Below, in pieces: positions 1-7,647 of a stretch of DNA of 12,008 nt. The notes under the pieces are model-generated. The model saw only the letters and a list, made by a program, of their open reading frames with translations. It was not told where the DNA came from and did no database searches. Origin of the DNA: JACOTK01 sp038256565 (GTDB lineage Bacteria; Actinomycetota; Acidimicrobiia; Acidimicrobiales; CADCSY01); assembly GCA_038256565.1 (NCBI GenBank), contig JBBSKG010000081.1, positions 1-12,008 of the forward strand, in the 5' to 3' direction. Made by a program: the position numbers and the translations under genes. Numbering within the stretch: the stretch's first letter is position 1; the number at the start of each line of letters is the position of its first letter.

Positions 1-187
1 ACTTGGCGTTTCCATCTGTTCAGGCATTGGTTTCACGGTCGCCATATTTGTGACGAACCTATCGTTCTCCGACCCTAATTTGACGGATTCGGCAAAGCTC
101 GGAGTGCTTGTAGCCAGCCTTATTGCGGGGCTTGCCGGGTTCTTCGTTCTCCGCTTGTCCCGGTCGTTCTCTACCCCCAAATCCTGA
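1..187 (+). CDS. nhaA: Na+/H+ antiporter NhaA, C-terminal fragment (5' end outside window)
   Basis: The frame entering the window at base 2 gives 61 residues before TGA at 185-187. It begins with a GIGFTVAIFVTNLSF-type segment and continues with AKLGVLVASLIAGLAG and a short polar tail. These resemble the last two membrane helices of NhaA antiporters, in which a GIGFT(M/V) helix is followed by an AK-G helix. NhaA exchanges external protons for internal Na+ (or Li+) across the inner membrane, controlling pH and salt. The catalytic aspartates lie upstream and cannot be seen here. The gene ends 65 bp before topA, with a hairpin between them, so it is probably a separate transcription unit. The family call rests only on the C-terminal pattern; another secondary transporter is possible but less likely. 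Confidence 0.8.
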   Translation, partial: LGVSICSGIGFTVAIFVTNLSFSDPNLTDSAKLGVLVASLIAGLAGFFVLRLSRSFSTPKS

Positions 188-191
188 AGAG

Positions 192-217
192 AACCAACCT
201 CGATCGCGAGGTTGGTT
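192..217 (+). terminator. Perfect 11-bp stem-loop after nhaA
   Basis: AACCAACCTCG (192-202) pairs perfectly with CGAGGTTGGTT (207-217) across a 4-nt ATCG loop, five bases after the nhaA stop codon. Only a short T run follows, so it is not a textbook U-tailed terminator. Actinobacterial terminators often lack a strong U tract. Its position suggests it ends nhaA transcription before topA. Both strands form the hairpin. Confidence 0.6.
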
Positions 218-252
218 TGACACCGGGGCTATTCCCGTTTTCCCTGTAGTCC

Positions 253-2988
253 GTGGCTAAGCCTCTCGTAATAGTGGAATCACCCGCCAAAGCTCGCACG
301 ATCGCGGGGTTTTTAGGCGACGATTACGTCGTCGAGTCTTCTATTGGACACATTCGTGATCTGCCTCGAAATGCTGCAGATGTGCCTTTGTCGCACAAGG
401 GCGAAGCATGGGCGCGGCTAGGTGTCGATGTCGACAACGGCTTCAAGCCCCTATATGTGATTTCTTCAGACAAGAAGGAACATGTCACCAAACTGAAGCG
501 GCTTATGAAGGATGCAAGCGAGGTTTATCTCGCAACCGATGAGGACCGTGAAGGAGAGTCGATTGCGTGGCACCTTTTTGAGGTATTGAGTCCAAAGGTT
601 CCGGTTCGCCGCATGGTGTTTCATGAGATCACCCGCCCGGCAATCGAACATGCCATTGCCAACCCTCGTGACATCGACCGTCGTCTTGTTGACGCACAAG
701 AGACCCGGCGAATTCTTGATCGTCTCTACGGTTATGAAGTCAGTCCTGTCCTATGGAAGAAAGTCATGCCCAAACTTTCTGCTGGTCGAGTGCAGAGCGT
801 GGCGACTCGCATTGTCGTTGAGCGTGAACGAGCCCGCATGCGTTTCCGCGCGGCGCAGTACTGGGGCATCGATGGCGTTTTCGCTACAGGCACAGGCACT
901 AGTGCGCCGGGAGCATTGATGAACGCAACTCTTGTTTCCCTAGACCATGTTCGTCTAGCAACTGGTAAAGATTTCAGCGAAGACGGCGTAATCAGTCGTG
1001 ACGATGTGATAGTTCTCGATCAGCCTGGAGCTGAAGCGCTTGCAGCAGAGCTTTCGCCTAGTTCAATGACTGTGCGTTCGGTGGAGACCAAGCCCTATCG
1101 CCGCCGCCCCGCCGCTCCATTCATGACTTCGACCCTTCAGCAAGAGGCTGGACGCAAACTACGCATGTCATCTGCTCAGGCCATGCGTACCGCCCAGAGC
1201 CTTTATGAGGGTGGGTACATCACCTACATGCGTACTGACAGCACGACGCTGTCAGACTCGGCTTTATCGGCTGCTCGCTCCACCATTTCTGCACGGTATG
1301 GTGATGACTATTTGCCAGCCTCCCCTCGGCTTTATGCCAAGAAGGTTAAGAATGCCCAAGAGGCTCACGAGGCGATTCGACCTGCTGGTGATTCTTTTAG
1401 AGACCCGCAAGCTGTGGTGGGTGAAGTCGGTCCGGCTGAGGCTCGTATGTACGAGATGATCTGGCAGCGCACGATTGCTTCTCAGATGAATGACGCAGTG
1501 GGCGAAACCATGACAGTTCGTCTGGGTGCCACGTCATCATCAGGGCGCGATGTCGAGTTTTCAACTAGCGGCACGGTTATAACATTTCCTGGGTATCAGC
1601 GAGCGTATGTTGAGGGAACCGACGACGATGCATCTGCTGAGCCAGCCGAGCAGCGTTTGCCAGCGCTTCGTGAGGGTGACGTGCTCGACACTCAGTCGAT
1701 GACGCCAGGCGGCCATGAGACGAGCCCTCCTGCGCGTTACACCGAGGCCAGCTTGGTACGAGCACTTGAGGAGCTTGGGGTTGGGCGTCCTTCCACATAT
1801 GCAGCGACGATCGGGACGATTCAAGATCGTGGCTATGTGTGGAAGAAAGGGACGGCACTGATTCCATCATTTACAGCTTTTGCTGTTGTAACGCTCCTGG
1901 AACGCCATTTTCCCGATCTGGTGGACTACGCCTTTACTGCACGCATGGAAGACGAACTCGACGAGATCGCAAACGGTCGCGCTGAATCAGCACCCTGGCT
2001 AAGCCGTTTTTATTTTGGGACCGACGGGACTAGCGACAATGCAGCTAGTACCAATGGTGGCGTTGGTCTTAAACGTATGGTGACCGACAACATTGGTGAC
2101 ATTGATGCCCGAGATGTCAGCACCATTCCACTTGGGTTTGATTCAGATGGAGTTGAGGTAATTGCTCGGGTAGGCAAGTACGGGGCTTATCTGATGCGGG
2201 GTGAGGAAAAGGCCAACATTCCTGATGACACCATTCCCGATGAGCTAACGGTTGAGCGTGCTCTCGAATTGATTGCTGCGCCAAGTGATGATCGCGTGGT
2301 TGGCACCGACCCCGAAACAGGCCTTGAAGTATCTGCCAAAGCTGGTCGTTTTGGGCCTTATGTGCAGCTTGGAGAGTTGGTCGAAGGGTCAAAAGAAAAG
2401 CCACGGACTGCTTCGTTGTTCAAGACGATGACGCTTCCGGCCCTTACGCTCGAAGATGCGTTACGGCTCTTGAGCCTCCCACGCGTTGTGGGCGTTGACC
2501 CAGCTGATGGGGTTGAGATCACAGCCCAAAATGGTCGATTTGGTCCGTACATAAAAAAGGGCACCGATAGTCGTAGCCTCGATACCGAAGAAGCGCTCTT
2601 TACTGTTGATCTTGAAGGAGCCCTCAGCATTTTTGCCGAACCCAAGCGCCGTGGTCGCCAAGCAGCCGCACCTTTACGTGAATTAGGCGACGACCCTGTT
2701 TCTGGAAGACCCATGGTTGTGAAAGAGGGTCGTTTCGGCCCTTACGTGACTGATGGCGAGACCAATGCGTCATTACGCAAGGGCGACTCGGTAGAAGAAT
2801 TGACTGACGAGCGCGCTGCTGAACTTATGGCAGATCGACGTGCCCGTGGACCAGCACCTGGCCGTAAGAAAGCTGCAGCAAAGAAGACTACGGTCAAGCA
2901 AACTGCTGTAAAGAAAACACCAGCTAAGAAAGCTGCTGCAAAAAAGGCCGTCGCAAAAAAGGCCGCAGCTAAAAATACAGAGCTTTGA
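253..2988 (+). CDS. topA: DNA topoisomerase I (type IA)
   Basis: This 911-residue type IA topoisomerase relaxes negatively supercoiled DNA by cutting one strand through a 5'-phosphotyrosine link. The N-terminus (MAKPLVIVESPAKA) carries the conserved Glu9 and starts the Toprim domain. The Toprim metal motif D96-x-D98-x-E100 is present, and the catalytic tyrosine is Y325 in the YITYMRTDST motif. The C-terminal half lacks the tetracysteine zinc fingers of E. coli TopA. It has four repeats with a G-(R/K)-(F/Y)-G-(P/A)-Y core near residues 640, 695, 760 and 825, then a Lys/Ala-rich tail from about residue 870, as is usual for actinobacterial enzymes. Length fits that group. The start is GTG at 253 because it gives the expected N-terminus; no strong ribosome-binding site precedes it. 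It heads a forward run with the MFS gene, tmk and holB. Confidence 0.97.
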   Translation: MAKPLVIVESPAKARTIAGFLGDDYVVESSIGHIRDLPRNAADVPLSHKGEAWARLGVDVDNGFKPLYVISSDKKEHVTKLKRLMKDASEVYLATDEDREGESIAWHLFEVLSPKVPVRRMVFHEITRPAIEHAIANPRDIDRRLVDAQETRRILDRLYGYEVSPVLWKKVMPKLSAGRVQSVATRIVVERERARMRFRAAQYWGIDGVFATGTGTSAPGALMNATLVSLDHVRLATGKDFSEDGVISRDDVIVLDQPGAEALAAELSPSSMTVRSVETKPYRRRPAAPFMTSTLQQEAGRKLRMSSAQAMRTAQSLYEGGYITYMRTDSTTLSDSALSAARSTISARYGDDYLPASPRLYAKKVKNAQEAHEAIRPAGDSFRDPQAVVGEVGPAEARMYEMIWQRTIASQMNDAVGETMTVRLGATSSSGRDVEFSTSGTVITFPGYQRAYVEGTDDDASAEPAEQRLPALREGDVLDTQSMTPGGHETSPPARYTEASLVRALEELGVGRPSTYAATIGTIQDRGYVWKKGTALIPSFTAFAVVTLLERHFPDLVDYAFTARMEDELDEIANGRAESAPWLSRFYFGTDGTSDNAASTNGGVGLKRMVTDNIGDIDARDVSTIPLGFDSDGVEVIARVGKYGAYLMRGEEKANIPDDTIPDELTVERALELIAAPSDDRVVGTDPETGLEVSAKAGRFGPYVQLGELVEGSKEKPRTASLFKTMTLPALTLEDALRLLSLPRVVGVDPADGVEITAQNGRFGPYIKKGTDSRSLDTEEALFTVDLEGALSIFAEPKRRGRQAAAPLRELGDDPVSGRPMVVKEGRFGPYVTDGETNASLRKGDSVEELTDERAAELMADRRARGPAPGRKKAAAKKTTVKQTAVKKTPAKKAAAKKAVAKKAAAKNTEL

Positions 2989-2990
2989 TC

Positions 2991-3002
2991 GCCCGTAAGG
3001 GC
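2991..3002 (+). terminator. Short hairpin after topA, weak terminator candidate
   Basis: GCCC-GTAA-GGGC forms a 4-bp stem directly after the topA stop and is followed by TTATTCCT. The stem is short, so it may only slow polymerase or may be chance. With the possible promoter just downstream it could mark a break between topA and the MFS gene. Confidence 0.25.
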
Positions 3003-3011
3003 TTATTCCTC

Positions 3012-3017
3012 TAAGCT
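3012..3017 (+). promoter_or_regulatory. Possible -10 element for a leaderless MFS transcript
   Basis: TAAGCT fits the TANNNT -10 pattern and ends six bases before the GTG at 3024, the spacing expected if transcription starts at the start codon. No ribosome-binding site precedes the GTG, which fits leaderless initiation, common in actinobacteria. No -35 element is visible, so this is weak. Confidence 0.25.
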
Positions 3018-3023
3018 TATAAC

Positions 3024-4538
3024 GTGGTCGAGGTCAACCCTTCAATGCCCGACCCCCTTCCCCGACAAGTTGGATCGAGCGGTCACCTTCTGCCTGATCC
3101 TGAACTGCCTGAGCGATCGGCGGTCGTCCGCCTCTTTGGGTCGCATGACTTTTTTCGCTTGTGGATAGCTCAGGTGGTTTCAGCATTAGGCGACTGGATT
3201 GGCTTTCTCGCCATTGTGGTAGTGGCAGACCGTGTAGGTGGTTCATCTTCTGGGGCGGCTATCTCCTTGGTAATGACCGCCCGTATGGTCCCAGGTTTCT
3301 TCCTTGCCCCAGTTGCTGGGGTTCTTGTCGATCGTTGGAATCGCAAACGTTTGATGGTTTTTTGTGATTTATCACGGGCAGCCGTTTTGCTAACGGTTCC
3401 ATTCATCGACACCTTGTGGGGTTTGGTGCTGGCGTCTCTCTTGCTTGAAGTTGGAACGCTTGTTTGGTCGCCTGCCAAAGAGGCGTCTGTTCCAAACTTG
3501 GTCCCAGCCGATCAGTTAACTGCTGCCAACTCATTGTCACTGGTCGCAGCGTATGGAACCATGCCCATCGCTACCCTCCTATTTGCCACCTTGGCTAAGG
3601 GTGCCGAGCGACTTTCTGAGTTCGACGCTTTAGCGACCTTGCGAGTTAATCAAGAGTCGTTGGCTTTGGTCGTTGATGCTGGAACTTTTATGTTGTCGGC
3701 GCTGATTATTTCAACCGTTGTTCTGAAGCGACCAATAGTGATGATCGGAAAAGAAGCTGGTGACAAGAATGAGGCAGAGGACGCTGAAGCTTTTGAAGCC
3801 ATCACCGCTCAGGCGGGCCAGCGCTTGCGGTTTGATCTGCGTCAAACCGCTGACGAACTTCGTGAAGGTTGGAAGTTCATGTTGTCTAACCCCGTTGTGC
3901 GTTCAGTTTCACTAGCAATCGGGACGGGACTAATTGGCGGCGGGATGCTCCTGCCTCTTGGTAAGGCATTCTCTCGTAACGTTTTAGATGCCGGTGACGC
4001 TGGCTATGGCTTGTTGTTGACAGCACTCGGAACGGGTATGGCCGTAGGCGTATCTATGCTCTCGGTGGTGCAGCGACGTCTGCCCAAGGAGAAAGTGTTT
4101 TCTTCTGCAGTCCTTGGTTCAGGTATTGCTTTGCTGGTTGGTTCTTCAGTGTCGGGGCTTACCCCCGCTTTGGTCTTTGTGGCACTGCTAGGTCTTTGTG
4201 CAGGTGCGGTTTATGTACTTGGTTTCACGATTTTGCATGAGTCGGTTGCGGACGAGTTTCGCGGCCGTATTTTCTCGAGTCTCTACACTTTGGTGCGTCT
4301 TTGCCTTTTGTTGTCGTTCACGGTTGGGCCTTTGTTGGCTGATCGTCTTGACGACCTTGCACCCCACATAGCGAACGGGGTAATTACTTTTATGGGGTTG
4401 GAAATTGTTTTATCTGGTGTACGTCTTACCTTGTGGTTCGCCTCTTCCATCATATTGGTGGTTGGCATTGGTTCGATTATTAGGTTCCGTAATGTCGACC
4501 ACAGTGATGGGCTGAATCTCGGCGACGAGTTGTCATGA
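3024..4538 (+). CDS. Major facilitator superfamily exporter, substrate unknown
   Basis: This 504-residue polytopic membrane protein has about twelve hydrophobic segments, a roughly 40-residue cytoplasmic N-terminus and a charged central loop (about residues 240-285). The loop between helices 2 and 3 carries the MFS motif A remnant D103-R104-W-N-R107-K108. The loop ends in ELREGWKFMLSNPVVRSV, resembling the E-G-W/F-N-P-V/L-R segment common in EntS-like (MFS_3) drug or siderophore exporters. It is probably a proton-driven efflux pump, but the sequence does not show the substrate. The GTG at 3024 is used; an ATG at 3045 would remove seven residues, and neither has a clear ribosome-binding site. 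It lies between topA and tmk and ends 13 bp before tmk, so it may share their transcript without sharing their function. Confidence 0.85.
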   Translation: MVEVNPSMPDPLPRQVGSSGHLLPDPELPERSAVVRLFGSHDFFRLWIAQVVSALGDWIGFLAIVVVADRVGGSSSGAAISLVMTARMVPGFFLAPVAGVLVDRWNRKRLMVFCDLSRAAVLLTVPFIDTLWGLVLASLLLEVGTLVWSPAKEASVPNLVPADQLTAANSLSLVAAYGTMPIATLLFATLAKGAERLSEFDALATLRVNQESLALVVDAGTFMLSALIISTVVLKRPIVMIGKEAGDKNEAEDAEAFEAITAQAGQRLRFDLRQTADELREGWKFMLSNPVVRSVSLAIGTGLIGGGMLLPLGKAFSRNVLDAGDAGYGLLLTALGTGMAVGVSMLSVVQRRLPKEKVFSSAVLGSGIALLVGSSVSGLTPALVFVALLGLCAGAVYVLGFTILHESVADEFRGRIFSSLYTLVRLCLLLSFTVGPLLADRLDDLAPHIANGVITFMGLEIVLSGVRLTLWFASSIILVVGIGSIIRFRNVDHSDGLNLGDELS

Positions 4539-4551
4539 AAGACCTGCCTTC

Positions 4552-5208
4552 ATGATCACCGTGAACCGAGGGAAACTCATTGCGTTGGAGGGCGGCGAGG
4601 CATGTGGCAAGACAACTCAAACCATGCGTTTGGCCAAACGACTAGGTGCAGTCCTTACCCGTGAACCTGGTGGAACTGTAATTGGTGAACAGATTCGTAA
4701 CATCTTGTTAGATACTGCTTTGGCTGCACTCGTGCCTCGAACTGAGGCTCTTTTAATGGCAGCGGCCCGTGCTCAACACATCGCCGAAGTCATCGTTCCA
4801 GCTCTGGAGGCTGGAACTCATGTTGTTACTGATCGTTTTATTGGTTCGTCGTTGGCCTATCAGGGCTTTGGCCGCGGGCTTGAACTTGATGAGGTGAGAT
4901 CACTTTCAACCTTTGCTGGCGATGGACTCGATGCCGACATCGTGATTCTTCTCGATATTCCTAAAGATCAGATGGCTGAGCGGTTGAGTAAGCCGACCGA
5001 TCGCTTAGAAGCAGCCGGTGATGATTTTCACGATCGTGTTTTTGAAGGGTTCAAAATCTTGGCTGCAAATGAGAGCGACCGTTGGTTGGTCGTGGACGGT
5101 ACTGGAACGCCCGATGAAGTGGAAGCGCGAATTTGGTCGGTTGTTGAAGCTCGATTGAATATTCGTGGCCCGGCAGGACCTAATGAGTCAGGCGGTGAAC
5201 AGCCATGA
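4552..5208 (+). CDS. tmk: Thymidylate kinase (dTMP kinase)
   Basis: This 218-residue P-loop kinase phosphorylates dTMP to dTDP using ATP, the step feeding dTTP to DNA synthesis. Visible motifs, in order, are the P-loop G14-G-E-A-C-G19-K20-T21, the TREPGGT segment, the D-R-F thymidylate-binding motif in VTDRFIGSSLAYQG (Tyr of the usual DRY replaced by Phe), and a lid region around KPTDRLE. Length is normal for the family. The usual Gly-Ala pair of the P-loop is Ala-Cys here, a mild change. The ATG at 4552 follows the MFS stop by 13 bp, and the TGA overlaps the holB start as ATGA, so tmk and holB are probably translationally coupled. Confidence 0.95.
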   Translation: MITVNRGKLIALEGGEACGKTTQTMRLAKRLGAVLTREPGGTVIGEQIRNILLDTALAALVPRTEALLMAAARAQHIAEVIVPALEAGTHVVTDRFIGSSLAYQGFGRGLELDEVRSLSTFAGDGLDADIVILLDIPKDQMAERLSKPTDRLEAAGDDFHDRVFEGFKILAANESDRWLVVDGTGTPDEVEARIWSVVEARLNIRGPAGPNESGGEQP

Positions 5209-6266
5209 CCACTACGGCAACATCTGACATCTTTGGCGATGTCATCGCTAGACCCGAGGCGCTTGGGCAACTTCGCTCCGCTCTGTCGAAACCTGTACAC
5301 GCTTATCTCTTGGTAGGCCCACCTGGTCGAGGGTCTCATGACGCTGCAATGGCTTTTGCAGGGGCGCTTCTTTGTTTAGAAAGTGGTTGTGGCCATTGCA
5401 GAACATGTCGCTTGACCCTTGCTGGTGAGCACCCAGACGTGTCGGTCTTTGAACCAGAAGGCGCTTTCTTGTTGCGCTCTGATGCAGAAGAAATCATTAG
5501 AGTCGGCGCACGCAGTCCGGTCGAAGGCACTCGAAAGGTTCTGGTGCTTACTGAGTTTCATCGTGTCCGTGAGGTGGGGCCGATGCTGCTCAAGACTATC
5601 GAAGAGCCGCCAGAGAGCACGATCTTTGTCATCGTTGCCGATTTGATCGTTCCGGAATTAGTCACGATTGCCTCGCGCTGTGTTCGTGTTCCATTCGACC
5701 CGATTCCCGAAGACCAGTTAGTGGCCTTACTCGGTGAGCGTGGAATTGACCAAAACAAGGCTCTTGTTGCAGCTCAGGCTTCGGCTGGAGATTTTGTACG
5801 GGCATCGTTGCTTGTTGGCGATGAACATTTAGCGGGCCGCCGTTCATTTTGGACTCAGGTTCCACGTCGTCTTGATGACACAGGGGCGACAGTTGCGGTC
5901 TTAACCGAGGAAGCACTTGCCATGGTCGAGGAGGCCGGTGAGCCGCTGCGTCTCGCTCAAGAAGAGACTGTCCGCCAGCTTGAGGCAAGGGTAGAGACAT
6001 ATGGCGAGCGTGGTTCGGGGCGCAAGCAACTAGAAACGAAACACCGTCGCGAACTTCGTCGTAATCGCACGGAGGAACTCCGATTCGGTCTAGCCGTATT
6101 GGCAGGCTGCTATCGCGATGTGTTGACATCAGGCAACGGAGCAACTTCAGAGGCCCTTGCGTCGCTTGATGCGATTCAACAAAGCGCTAAGAATCTCGTC
6201 CGGAACCCTAACGAGGCCTTACTTCTGCAGGCGCTTTTCTTGGCCCTAAGTCCACTTGCGACTTAA
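5205..6266 (+). CDS. holB: DNA polymerase III clamp loader, delta-prime subunit
   Basis: This 353-residue AAA+ family protein resembles the clamp-loader delta' subunit, which helps place the beta sliding clamp on DNA. The Walker A site is degenerate: G38-P-P-G41-R-G43-S44-H45 lacks the Lys-Thr pair, as expected for a subunit that does not hydrolyse ATP. A zinc module is formed by C57, C62, C65 and C68. It is followed by LLKTIEEPPESTIFVIVAD and by IASRC, the sensor-1/SRC arginine-finger segment typical of this family. The C-terminal part (about residues 230-350) is helical and charged and contains an acid/base-rich stretch. The ATG overlaps the tmk stop by four bases; tmk-holB is a recurrent bacterial pair. 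The gene ends just before a large inverted repeat at a convergent junction. Confidence 0.93.
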   Translation: MTTTATSDIFGDVIARPEALGQLRSALSKPVHAYLLVGPPGRGSHDAAMAFAGALLCLESGCGHCRTCRLTLAGEHPDVSVFEPEGAFLLRSDAEEIIRVGARSPVEGTRKVLVLTEFHRVREVGPMLLKTIEEPPESTIFVIVADLIVPELVTIASRCVRVPFDPIPEDQLVALLGERGIDQNKALVAAQASAGDFVRASLLVGDEHLAGRRSFWTQVPRRLDDTGATVAVLTEEALAMVEEAGEPLRLAQEETVRQLEARVETYGERGSGRKQLETKHRRELRRNRTEELRFGLAVLAGCYRDVLTSGNGATSEALASLDAIQQSAKNLVRNPNEALLLQALFLALSPLAT

Positions 6267-6272
6267 GGGCTA

Positions 6273-6374
6273 AGGACCAGTGACAAAACTACTTGCACGG
6301 CGCTGACATGTTTAACCTCTGTGGTGTATTCACTTTCGGCCTTCGGCCGCGCAAGTAGTTTTGTCTCGGGTCCT
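6273..6374. repeat. Large inverted repeat between convergent genes (bidirectional terminator or small palindromic element)
   Basis: The arms at 6273-6296 and 6351-6374 are 24 nt each and match as inverted copies except for three central positions. The inner 15 bases, GACAAAACTACTTGC and its reverse complement, are perfect. Pairing can extend inwards by CGGC/GCCG after one mismatch. The 54-nt centre holds a second hairpin, CGGCC-TTC-GGCCG (6337-6349). The element fills the gap between holB and the reverse-strand permease gene and overlaps the permease stop codon by two bases. As RNA it could end transcription from either side. A MITE-like or REP-like dispersed element is the alternative; no second copy was seen in this window. 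Confidence 0.75.
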
Positions 6375-7266
6375 AACGAGGGGCTCGGGCTTGTTGGATA
6401 CGGCGGGTAAGGCGTGGGCGAATGAGTGCTAGGCCCACGAGCACGGGTACGCCCGAGTAGGCGATCCAACGACTGCCTGGAAAGTCATAGGCGTTGGCAA
6501 GTTCTCGAGTTTGGGTCAATAACAAGAGCCCTGAAACTGCCAGGCCAAGCAGGCGAGGTGGGAGGAAACGCACCACATAGGCAGCAAGGGGAGCGGCAAG
6601 TACTCCTCCGCCAAGCATTGCTAACACCACTCCAATTTCTAGGCCTTTGCCACCGAGTGAGGTCACCAATGAGCCGGCAGATACAACAGCGACGGCAATT
6701 TCGGCTGTGTTTACTGATCCAATCGAATAACGCGGCGCCAGTCCTCGTTGCAAAAGAAACGGTGTAACGACTGGTCCCCATGCGCCAACAAGGCCATTAG
6801 TGATTCCGCCAGTCGCTGCCGCTATCTCGACACCTCGTTGGTCAAATGATGGAATTTCGCCCGTTACTTCATCTCTCTCGTTGTTTTGATTGGCCTTAGG
6901 AAGGGCTTGGCTGAAGCGAAAGAGAATGCGAAAACCAACGGCCATGAGCAACATGGCAAGGAATGGACGAAGTTCATTTCCGTCGACGTTCGCCAAAATT
7001 GTCGTGCCAATCAGAGCCCCGAGAGCCCCTGGCCATGCCAGCTTTATAACGAGGCTTCGATCAATGTTGTCGAAACGCCAGTGTGAGATAGCAGCGACCA
7101 AACCCGTAGCGACCTTGGCGAGGTTGACCGTGGTTGAAACCGCAGCAGGACTGATGCCAGTACTCAACAAGATGCTCGAAGAGGTTGGCCCAAACCCCAT
7201 ACCCAGCGCACCATCAACCATGGACGCAAAAAAACCCGCGATAGCAACAAGGAGGAGATCACTCAT
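6373..7266 (-). CDS. TSUP (TauE/SafE) family membrane permease
   Basis: This 297-residue integral membrane protein has about eight hydrophobic segments arranged in two halves, as in the TauE/SafE family. Family members export or import sulfite, sulfoacetate, taurine-derived sulfonates or related organic anions. The first half has the conserved turn G22-M-G-F-G26, and the second half has the matching G-A-W-G-P-V-V-T-P motif. A charged linker near residues 122-145 separates the halves. No sulfur-metabolism genes lie nearby, so the substrate cannot be named. The start is the ATG complementary to 7264-7266, with a weak purine run upstream. The gene is convergent with holB and divergent from vapBC, so it is a single-gene unit. 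Confidence 0.87.
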   Translation of the reverse strand: MSDLLLVAIAGFFASMVDGALGMGFGPTSSSILLSTGISPAAVSTTVNLAKVATGLVAAISHWRFDNIDRSLVIKLAWPGALGALIGTTILANVDGNELRPFLAMLLMAVGFRILFRFSQALPKANQNNERDEVTGEIPSFDQRGVEIAAATGGITNGLVGAWGPVVTPFLLQRGLAPRYSIGSVNTAEIAVAVVSAGSLVTSLGGKGLEIGVVLAMLGGGVLAAPLAAYVVRFLPPRLLGLAVSGLLLLTQTRELANAYDFPGSRWIAYSGVPVLVGLALIRPRLTRRIQQARAPR

Positions 7267-7275
7267 ATCCCACTA

Positions 7276-7304
7276 ACTCTACAGACTTAGTAGTGAATGA
7301 GCAA
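7276..7304 (-). promoter_or_regulatory. Candidate promoter for the TSUP permease gene
   Basis: On the reverse strand, TTGCTC (7304-7299) is followed after 17 bases by TAGAGT (7281-7276), a TTGNNN/TANNNT pair. The -10 ends nine bases before the start codon, so the transcript would have almost no leader. CACTA/TAGTG half-sites (7271-7275, 7291-7295) flank the -10 and could form a small operator, but this may be chance. Confidence 0.33.
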
Positions 7305-7376
7305 CGGCTGGTGTGTCTCGGATAGCCGCGTGAAAACCAGGTGGCAGATTGATGCTTTGATGCCTTTAGTTAATGC

Positions 7377-7382
7377 TAAGAT
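7377..7382 (+). promoter_or_regulatory. Candidate -10 element for vapBC, leaderless
   Basis: TAAGAT matches four of six -10 consensus bases and ends seven bases before the GTG at 7390. No ribosome-binding site precedes that GTG, so a leaderless mRNA would explain the start. It also argues against the ATG at 7381, which would lie inside the promoter. No well-spaced -35 is present. Confidence 0.3.
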
Positions 7383-7389
7383 GTCAAGT

Positions 7390-7647
7390 GTGCGCACAAC
7401 TATCAGAATCGATGATGATCTGTATCGCCGGGCAAAGACTCGAGCCGCGCTAACTGGACACACAGTGAGCGCGGTTATTGAAGACGCAGTTCGCGAGGCT
7501 CTTCGTCCTCGTCGTCGCGACCAAGCCGCAATGCCGGAACTTCCAAGTTTCGGTGGTAGCGGCGTGCTACCTGGAGTCGATCTTTACGACAACGCTGGGC
7601 TTCGTGACCTCATGGACGATGGTGAGCCTTTAAATGCGCTGCGTTGA
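7390..7647 (+). CDS. vapB: VapB-type antitoxin (ribbon-helix-helix)
   Basis: Starting at GTG 7390 the product is 85 residues and opens with MRTTIRIDDDLYRRAKTRA, the usual beginning of VapB antitoxins. The beta strand (TTIRID) and following helices form a ribbon-helix-helix DNA-binding fold in about the first 45 residues. The acidic, glycine-rich remainder (GGSGVLPGVDL to the C-terminus) would be the tail that wraps and blocks the toxin. The pair should bind and repress its own promoter. An ATG at 7381 would add three residues. A GTG-free extension back to 7297 is open but has no family resemblance and covers the promoter region, so it is rejected. The gene overlaps vapC by 14 bases, typical for toxin-antitoxin pairs. 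Confidence 0.85.
   Translation: MRTTIRIDDDLYRRAKTRAALTGHTVSAVIEDAVREALRPRRRDQAAMPELPSFGGSGVLPGVDLYDNAGLRDLMDDGEPLNALR

Noticed and set aside
5662..6144. 160-codon reverse-strand frame opposite holB
   Set aside because: It lies wholly within a well-supported gene, has no family resemblance and no ribosome-binding site; it is a frame shadow.
6273..6374. Integron attC site as explanation of the inverted repeat
   Set aside because: The arm ends lack the RYYYAAC and GTTRRRY core boxes and no integrase or cassette array is nearby.
7297..7389. N-terminal extension of vapB back to ATG 7297
   Set aside because: Gives 31 extra residues without family match and covers the likely vapB and permease promoters.
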